DNA from: Acidobacteriota bacterium
GTDB taxonomy: Bacteria > Acidobacteriota > Thermoanaerobaculia > Gp7-AA8
NCBI GenBank assembly: GCA_019242175.1
Contig: JAFAVZ010000058.1
Coordinates: 1-33,431, forward strand
Direction: 5' to 3'
DNA: 33,431 nucleotides
The position numbers and the translations under genes are program-made. The notes under the pieces were generated by a model. It did not search any database. It was not told the DNA's origin and saw only the letters and a list, made by a program, of their open reading frames with translations. How positions within the stretch are numbered: position 1 is the first letter of the stretch; every line of letters starts with the position of its first letter. Below are positions 9,801-18,800 of this stretch, piece by piece.

Positions 9801-12800
9801 GATCGAGGCGTACGACGAGCCGGGTAGGACGGGATTAGCGCTCTGGAGCGACTCCGCGCCGAACAGCTCGTAGTGGCCCCACATCACGCCGACGTACACG
9901 CCGACGCGGCTGCCGGTGATGCTCTCCCGGGTGTGGCCGGCGTCTTCGATCGTCTCCCACGCGGTCTGGAGGAACAGCCGCTCCTGGGGATCGATCAGCT
10001 CCGCTTCTTTCGGCGGGATGTTGAAGAACAGCGGATCGAACTTGTCGACGTCGGCGATGAAGCCGCCCCACTTCGTGTAGGCCTTGCCGTGCTGCTTCGG
10101 ATCGGCGTCGAAGTAGAGATTGTGGTCCCAGCGCTCGGGCGGAATCTCCGTGATGCAGTCGCGGCCGTCCTTCAGATTGCTCCAGAACTCCTGAAGGTTT
10201 TCCGCCTGCGGATAGCGGCCGGCCAGGCCGACGATGGCGATGTCGCCACGGTCGGCGGCGATGCGCATCGAGTTGCGGCGGCCGGCGATCGGCAACCGCT
10301 GCGGAACGAGCGCCGTCGTCGCCTTCGCCTCCGGCTCCTGCGCAGTGCGGCCGAGCTTCTGGCGCAGCGTCGCGGCGTGCGACTTCACGAAGTAGCCGGC
10401 GAGCGCGGCGATGGTTTGGTATTCGAAGAAGAGCGTCTTCGACAACGGGCCGAACGTCTTTTCCAGTTGGTTCGTGAGGCGGACGGCGAGGATCGAGTCG
10501 ATGCCGTACTTCTCCAACGTGGCCTGCGGATCGAGCTTGGAAACCGGCATCTTCAGGATTCCGGAGAGCTCCTGGCGGAGGAAGTCCTGGGCCTTCTCGG
10601 CCAGGCTCTCCGGCGCCACTTCGACCGCGGACATCGTCGGCTCCGCGATCGCGGGCACCGGCAGCTCCTGTTCGACGAGCACCGAGGCGCGGAGGCGGGC
10701 GACGTCGCCTTCGACGACCAGCATCTGGCTGTGCGGCGAAGCGAGGATGCGATGGAACGCGCGCATGCCGGTCGACGTCTGCATCGGCGTCATGCCGGTG
10801 GTCTCGCGGAGCAGATCGATCGTCGCGCGGTCGACCCTCATCCCGCCCTGCTGCCAGAGCGGCCAGTTGATCGATCGCGTGCGGCCGTGGCGCTGCTTCG
10901 CGGCGACGAGGCCATCGCGATAGGCCGCGAACTGATCGAGGAAGCCGTTCGCCGCGGCGTAGTCAGCCTGTCCCGGATTGCCCATCGCGCCGGCGACGGA
11001 GGAGAAGAGCACGAAGAAGTCGAGTTGCTCATCGCGCGTGGCGGCGTCGAGATGGAACGTGCCGGTCACTTTCGCCGCGAGCACGTCGCGGAACTCGTCC
11101 GCCTCTTTGTGGAGGAGGAAGCGGTCCGCGATCATGCCGGCGCTGTGGAGGACGCCGTCGATGCGGCCGTACTCGTCGCGGATGGCGGCGACGAGGTCGT
11201 CGACCTGGCCGCGATCGAGGAGGTCGAGCTCGCGGTAGCTCACGTGACCGCGTTCGGAAGGCAGGGCGTCGATGAGCGCCTGCTTCTGCGCGGTCAGCGC
11301 GGAGCGGCCGGTCAGCAAAACGCGCGCGCCTTGCGTCCGCTCCAGGATCTCGCGGGCGAAGAGGAGACCGAGGCCTCCGACGCCGCCGGTGATGAGATAG
11401 ACGCCGTTGTCCTTGAATGCGACCGGCGGCTCGTCCGCGCTGGCGGCGACTTCCTGCCAACGCAGCACGCGACGCGCACCGGGACGGTAGCGGATCACGC
11501 CATCGCCTCCGCGGCTCTGGCCGCGATTCAGGTAGCGCTCGAGATCGTCGGCCGTGCTGTCGGCCGGCACGAGAAGGAGCTGCCCGACGAACTGCGGATT
11601 CTCCAACGCGGCCGTCTGGAGCAATGCGGAGAGACCGGCGAGGAGCGTCTGCTCGTCATCCGGAATGGCGATCTGCACGAGGACTTTGCCGTCGTGCTGC
11701 TCGCGGAAGATCGACTGGATCGCGTCAAAGCATTCCAGTGCGTATCGCGTGTAGCGCTGGGCGATGTTCTCGTCCTGCTCGATGTCGATGGCGATGCAGT
11801 CGCTGAGCGGGAGCAAGGTGGACAGCCGCTCGACATCGACGTGCGCGAGCTCGCAGACGATGGCGTGGCGCGCGCTGGGGAAGGCGGCCAGCGTTTCGAC
11901 GCCGTCCGCGAGCCACACCGGCGTCGCCAGGATGCTGCCGGTGGTAGCGACGTTCGCGCGCAGCACACGCGACGCGAGCCCGCGCATCTGCACGCAGACG
12001 GTTCCCCGTTCGTCGCACAGGTCGATGTCGATGCGCACGACCTCGTCGGTCGTGCCGGACGCAGGGCGCACCCACGCGACCATCGATCCGGTGCACGGCG
12101 CCACCACTCGCAGCGACTCGAGCTCGAAAGGCAGCCGAGCCTCGGAAGTCGTGGCGAGATCGTCGAGCAGACCTACGGCCGCCTGCAGCGCGCCGTCCAT
12201 CAACGCGGGATGGAGCACGTACTCGGAGGATTCGGCGATGGCCGGGATGCGCAGATGCGCGAGCACCTGGCCGGCAGCGCGTTGCAGCTTCGTGATCGTC
12301 CGGAACGCCGGACCGTAGCTGAGGCCCATGCGGGCGAGCGCCGCGTAGACGACGGCCGGCTCGATGCGGCTGTCCATCCGCTGCTCGAGGTGGGCGAGGT
12401 CGATGGTTGACGGTGCGGCGGCCGGAACGAGGACGGCGCGGCCCTGGCCGTGAAGGACGTCCTCACCGTTGGCCTGGCTGTAGATCTCGAACTCGATCTG
12501 GTCGTCGGCGGTCGCCGTCAGGCCGATCGTGACCTGCTGCGGCTCCGCGACGACGAGCGGCTGAGCCCAAACGATGTCGCGCAACTCCGCGACCGCCGAC
12601 TCCGGCCGCTCCGGCAGCGCATGTTCCACCGCGGCGCGGGCCATCTCCAGATACGCGACGCCGGGCAGCACCTTCTCCCCCGTCGCGCCGCTCACGCCGA
12701 CGCGGTGGTCGGAGAGGAAGAACTCCTCGCCGGTGAACGCGGAGCGATAGCGCTGGCCGCCCAGATCGGACGTGTTGCTGTGGAGCAGCGGATGGAGCAC

Positions 12801-15800
12801 GGCAGCCGCGGCGTGTTTCGCCCCCACCGCCGTGCCGGCGTCGACGTCGATCCAGTGGCGCTCCCGCGCAAACGGATACGTCGGAAGGCTGATGCGGCCC
12901 GGCCTCGTGGCGCCGTACAGGCGCGTCCAGTCGAGATCGAGCCCCTGGGCCCAGAGCTCCAGCAACCGGGAGAGCTTCCCGTTCGCGAACCACTTGTCCA
13001 CCGTCTGCCGCAGGTCGGCATCGGCACTGAACAGAGACAGCGCGTCGCGATTGCGCTTCACCTGTCCTTGATAGAGGTCCTCGATCGCCGATTTCCCTCC
13101 CAACCAACCCTCGATCTTCTCCACCAGCTCTTCGGCCGAGGTGACGATGAGGGCGAGGCGCTCTTCCATCGGCTCGCGGCCGACCTGGAGGGTGTGCGCC
13201 AGCGCCGCGAGGTCGATCGTCTGCAGACGGGAACCGACGAACCGGACGAGATCGCGTGCTTTCTGCTGCAACCGCTCCGGCGTGCGCGCCGACAGCACGA
13301 TGACGGCGTTCGCCACCGGCACCGGCTGCGACGCCGGCGACAGATCCTCTTCGACGATCAGGTGCGCATTCGAGCCGCCCGCGCCGAACGACGAGATGCC
13401 GGCGATGCGGGGCAGCGTCCGGCCATCGATGACCGGCGCTTCCCAGGGGCGCAACGCCTGGTTCACGACGAACGGCGTGCTGGCGAAGTCGATGTGCGGG
13501 TTCAGCGTCGCCGAGTGCAGCGACGGCACGATCTCGCGATGCTTCAGCTGGAGCAGCACTTTCGTCAGGCCGGCGATGCCGGCCGCCGACTCGCAGTGGC
13601 CGATGTTCGACTTCGCGGAGCCGATGAGACAGTAGCCGGTGTTCTCGGTGTGGAACGCCTTGGCCAGAGCGGCGATCTCGATCGGATCGCCCAGCGTCGT
13701 GCCGGTGCCGTGAGCTTCGATGTAGCTGACGTGCAGCGCGTCGGTGCCCGACTCGGACAATGCGCGGCCGATCACGCTCGCCTGCGCCTGCGGATTCGGA
13801 ACGGTGTAGCCGTTCGTCTTGCCGCCGTGATTCAGGGCGCTGCCGCGGATGACGCCGTAGATGTGGTCCCCGTCGCGCTTCGCATCGGACAGGCGCTTCA
13901 GGATGACGACGCCGACGCCTTCGCCCGGGATGTAGCCATCGCCGCCTTCGCCGAAGCTCTGGCAATGTCCATCGCTGGAGATGAACTGCCCGGCGCTCAG
14001 CACCAGGTATTTGTTGGGATGGATGGTGACGTTCACGCCGCCGGCGATGGCCATGCTCGTACGGCCGATGCGCAGGTCCTGACACGCGAAGTGGATCGCG
14101 GACAGAGACGAGGAGCACATCGTGTCCAGCGTGACGCTCGGCCCGTGCAGGTCGAGGACGTAAGACACGCGATTGGCGATGCTGGCCGTGCTCCCGGGCA
14201 GCGGCAACCGCCGCCCAAGCGCATTCGCCTCGGCCGCAAAGAGCTGGTACTCGTTGTACATCACGCCGGCATAGACGCCGACCTGGCCTGGCAGATCGTC
14301 ATCGTGGCGCGTGCGCAGCGAGGCGCGCGTGTAGCCGGCGTCTTCCATCGCCGTCCAGGCGTGTTGCAGGAAGAGGCGCTCCTGCGGATCGAGGATCTCC
14401 GCATCGGCGGGCGAGATATTGAAGAAGAGCGGATCGAACTCGTCGACGCCTTCGATGAAGCCGCCCCATTTGCTGTAATGCTGGCCCGGCTGGGTGCGGT
14501 CGTGGCTGAAGTACTCGTGCCAGTCCCACCGGTCTTTCGGGATCTCGGTGATGCAGTCCTTGCCCTCGCGCAGGTTCGTCCAGAACGCGTCGAGGTCGAA
14601 GGCCTGCGGATAGCGGCCGCTCAATCCGATGATAGCGATCGGCTGCGGCTCGGAAACGGACGACGCCGTAGCCACTGCCTGGCTGGGGCGGAAGCGGCGG
14701 CGCGTCTGCTTCTGTGCGGGCGCCGGCGCTGTCGGCGGCGTTGCCTCGACCAACCGAGGCGCCGATGGTGCGAGCAACGTCGCGAGCTGCGCGGCGTGAT
14801 GCTTCGCGAAGTAGCCGGCCAGCGCGTCGACGGTCTGGTATTCGAAGAAGAGCGTCTTCGGCAACGAGCCAAACGTCTTCTCCAGATGCGCGGTCAGCTT
14901 CATCGCCAGGATGGAGTCGATGCCGTACTCCTCGAGCGCGGCCTGCGGATCGATCTTGTGCGAGGCGAGCTGCAGCACTTCGCCGAGCTGGCGGCGCAGA
15001 TACTCGCGCGTCTTGTCTTCGAGCGCGTCGACGTCGACCGCCTTTTGCGTCTCCGGCGCCGCGGAAGGACGAACCGGCTCGGCGAAGAGCACGCGACGGA
15101 GCCGGGCGAGATCGCCTTCGACGACCATCGTTTGGTCGTGCGGCAGCGCGAGCGCGCGATGGAACGCGGCGACGCCGTTCGCGGTCTGCAGCGGCTGCAT
15201 GCCGGTGTTCTGGCGCAGCAGCTCGCGCATCGCGCCGTCGACGCCCATGCCGCCGGCATCCCACAACGGCCAGTTGATCGAGCGCGTGCGGCCGCGACGC
15301 GTTCCCGCGGCGACCTGCCGGTTGCGCTGCGCCGCGAACTGGTCGAGGAACGCGTTCGCGGTCGCGTAGTCCGCCTGGCCGGCGTTCCCGCCCGCTCCGG
15401 CGATCGAGGAGAACAGCACGAAGAAGTCGAGATCGAGGTCGCGCGTGGCCTGGTCGAGGTTCCAGGTGCCGGCGACTTTCGGCGCGAGCACGGCGCGGAA
15501 CTGCTCGTTCGTCTTCTGGACGAGGAAGGCGTCGGCCATCAAGCCCGCGCAGTGGAGGATGCCGTCGAGGCGTCCCCATTCATTGCGAATCGAGGAGACG
15601 AGCTCCGCGACCTTGTCGGCGTCGGCGAGATCGACCTGACGGTAAGCGACGCGGTCATTCGCGACCGCGGCGTGGGGTGAGCGGCCGGTGAGCACGACCT
15701 TGGCGGTGCGCGTCTGGGCGAGGATCTCTTCGGCGAAGATGGTGCCGAGGGCGCCGAGGCCTCCGGTGATGAGGTAGACGGCGTCTTCGCGGAACGCGAT

Positions 15801-18800
15801 CGGCGACGCGGATTCGGCGGCGAGCTCCTGCCAACGGAGAATCTGGCGCACGCCGTTCTCGTAGCGGACGAGCGGGTCGAGACCGCGGCTCGCCTCGTCG
15901 TCGAGGATGCGGCGCTGCTCTTCGGCGGTCGTATCCGAAGGAACGAGCACGAGCTGGCCGACGAGCTGCGGATTCTCCAGCGATGCGGTGCGCAGCAGCG
16001 CGGAGAGGCCGGCGAAGATCTGCTGTTCGTCGCCATCCGGCACGGCGATCTGCACGAGAACATTGCCTTCCGGTTTGCTGGCGAAGATCGACTGGATGCG
16101 CTCGAACGCCGCCAGCGCGTGATTCGCGTAGCGCTCGGCGATGCTCCCCTGCTCGGTATCGGGCAGCTCGCAGAGGATGACGTGGCGGTCGTTGTAGACG
16201 CGCTCGGAAGAAGGCAACGCGCTCGGCTGCCACGAAGGGGCGGCGGTCAGCGTGCCACTCTCTTTCATCGACAGCGCGCGCGTCGAGAGGCCACGCATCT
16301 GCACGCACACGTTACCCGCGGCGTCGCAGAGGTCGACGTCGAGCTCGAGGACGTTGCCGCTCTGCCCCTTCGGCGTGACGCGGATCCACGCGAGCATCTG
16401 CGTCGTGCACGGCGCGAGAACGCGTAGCATTTCGAGCGCGAACGGGACGCGGGGCTGGCTCGATCCCGATTCGTCGAGCAGACCGACGGCCGCCTGCAAT
16501 GCGCCATCCATCAGGCTCGGATGCAGCGTGTACGCGTTTGCGTTTGCGGATGCGGTGTCGGGAAGGCGCAACTCGGCGAGCACTTCGCCGTTGCCGCGAT
16601 GCACCGCGGTCACCGACTGGAACGAGGGACCGTAGAGCAGGCCGAGATGCGCGCAGGCGTCGTAGAGGTCGCGAGGCGTCCACGTGCCGCGCTCCATCTG
16701 CGCGCGAAGCGATTCGATCTCGAGCTTCGCCGGCGCGGCGTTCTCGCGGAACGCAGCGCGGCCCTGGCAGTGCGCTTCCTCGCCGCTCGTGTAGATCTCG
16801 TACTCGATGCCGTCATCGTTCGGCGACAGCACGATCTCGACGTTCGTCTTCTCATCGACGACGACCGGCTGGGCCCACACGTTGCCGTGCAGCTCGAGCG
16901 TGCCGGTGCGATCCGGCAACGCGCGCTCGATCGCGGCGCGGGCCATCTCCAGATACGCGACGCCGGGCAGCACCTTGTGCGCGGCACCGCCGCCGATCTT
17001 CACCCGATGATCGGCGAGGAACGGCTCGTCGCCGGTGAACGTGGAGCTGTAGCGCTGCTCGTGCAGGTCGGACGTGTTCGCGTGCAGCAGCGGATGCAGC
17101 ACCGCGGTCGACAGATTGCCGGACGGCGCATGCGCACTTGCCGTTGCGTCGATCCAATAGCGTCCGCGCGCGAACGGATAAACCGGAAGGCTCATCCGCC
17201 GCGGCTTCGCCTCGCCATACAAACGGCTCCAGTCGAGCTCCAGCCCCTTGACCCACATCTGCAGCAGCCGGCGCAGCTTGCCGCCGGAGATCCAGCGCTC
17301 GACCGCCTGCTGCAGCTCGGGATCGGTGTGGAAGAGGAGGAACGTCTCGTTGTTGCGTTTCACCTGGCCGCGGAAGACGTCTTCCCCACCCTGCTCCGAC
17401 GCCAACCAGCGCTCCAGCCGTTCCACCAACTCCTCGGCCGAACCGGCGAGGATGCCGAGCCGTTCGTCCATCGCCTCGCGCCCGACCTGGAGCGTGTAAG
17501 CCAGCGCGGAGAGTGAGATCGTGGCGACGCGCGGCCGCACGAGGTCCAGCAGCTCGCGCGCCTTCTGTTGCAGCTGCGCGGACGTGCGCGCGGAAAGCAC
17601 GATCGCGACGGCGGGCGCCGCGAGCGGCTCTTCCGCCGGCGCGATGTACTCCTCGACGATCAGGTGCGCGTTCGATCCGCCCGCGCCGAACGACGAGATG
17701 CCGGCCACGCGCGGCAGCTCCCGGCCGTCGACTTCCGGCCGGTCCCACGGCCGCAGCGTCTGGTTGACGATGAACGGCGTGCCGGGGAAATCGATGTGCG
17801 GGTTGAGCTGCGCAGAGTGCAGCGACGGCACGATCTGGCCGTGCTGCATCTGCAGCAGCACTTTCGTCAGCCCGGCGATACCGGCCGCCGACTCGCAATG
17901 GCCGATGTTCGACTTCGCGGAGCCGATGAGGCAGTACTCGGTGTCGGGCGTGTACTTGCGGAACGCCTTGCTCAGCGCGGAGATCTCGATCGGATCGCCG
18001 AGCTTCGTGCCGGTGCCGTGCGCCTCGATGTAGCTGATGTGCCGCGCGTCGGTGCCCGACTCGGCGAGCACGCGGCTGATCGCGCTGGCCTGCGCCTGCG
18101 GATTCGGCACGGAGTAGCCGTTCGTCTTGCCGCCGTGATTGAGCGCGCTGCCGCGGATGACGGCGTAGACATGATCGCCGTCGCGTACCGCGTCGGAGAG
18201 ACGCTTCAGGACGACGACGCCGACGCCTTCGCCCGGAATGTATCCGTCGCCACCCTCACCGAAGCTCTGGCAGTGGCCATCGCTGGAGATGAACTGGCCG
18301 CCGCTGAGCACGAGGTATTTGTTGGGATGGATGCTGACGTTGACGCCGCCGGCGATGGCCAGGCTCGTGCGGCCGAGCTTCAGGTCCTGACAGGCGATGT
18401 GGATCGCCGTCAGCGACGACGAGCACATCGTGTCGAGCGTCATGCTCGGCCCGTGCAGGTTGAGCATGTAGGAGACGCGGTTGGCGATGCTCGCCGCACT
18501 TCCCGGCACCGGCATCCGTTTCCCGCGCGCCAGCGCCTCGGCGCCGAACATCTGGTACTCCGTGTACATCACGCCGGCATAGACGCCGACCTGGCCGGGC
18601 AGATCGCTCTCGTGCGGCACCTGCAGCGCGGCGCGCGTGTAGCCCGCGTCTTCGATCGCCATCCAGGAGTGCAGCAGGAACAGCCGCTCCTGTGGATCCA
18701 TGGCCTGCGCATCGACGGGCGAGATGTTGAAGAACAGCGGATCGAATTCATCCACGCCTTCGATGAAGCCGCCCCACTTGCTGTAGTGCTGACCCGGCTG

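Noticed and set aside
16536-16560. Micro-repeat gcgtttgcgtttgcg in a DH (SANANAY)
   Set aside because: Short in-frame slippage-like variation in a surface loop; no further support for special function.
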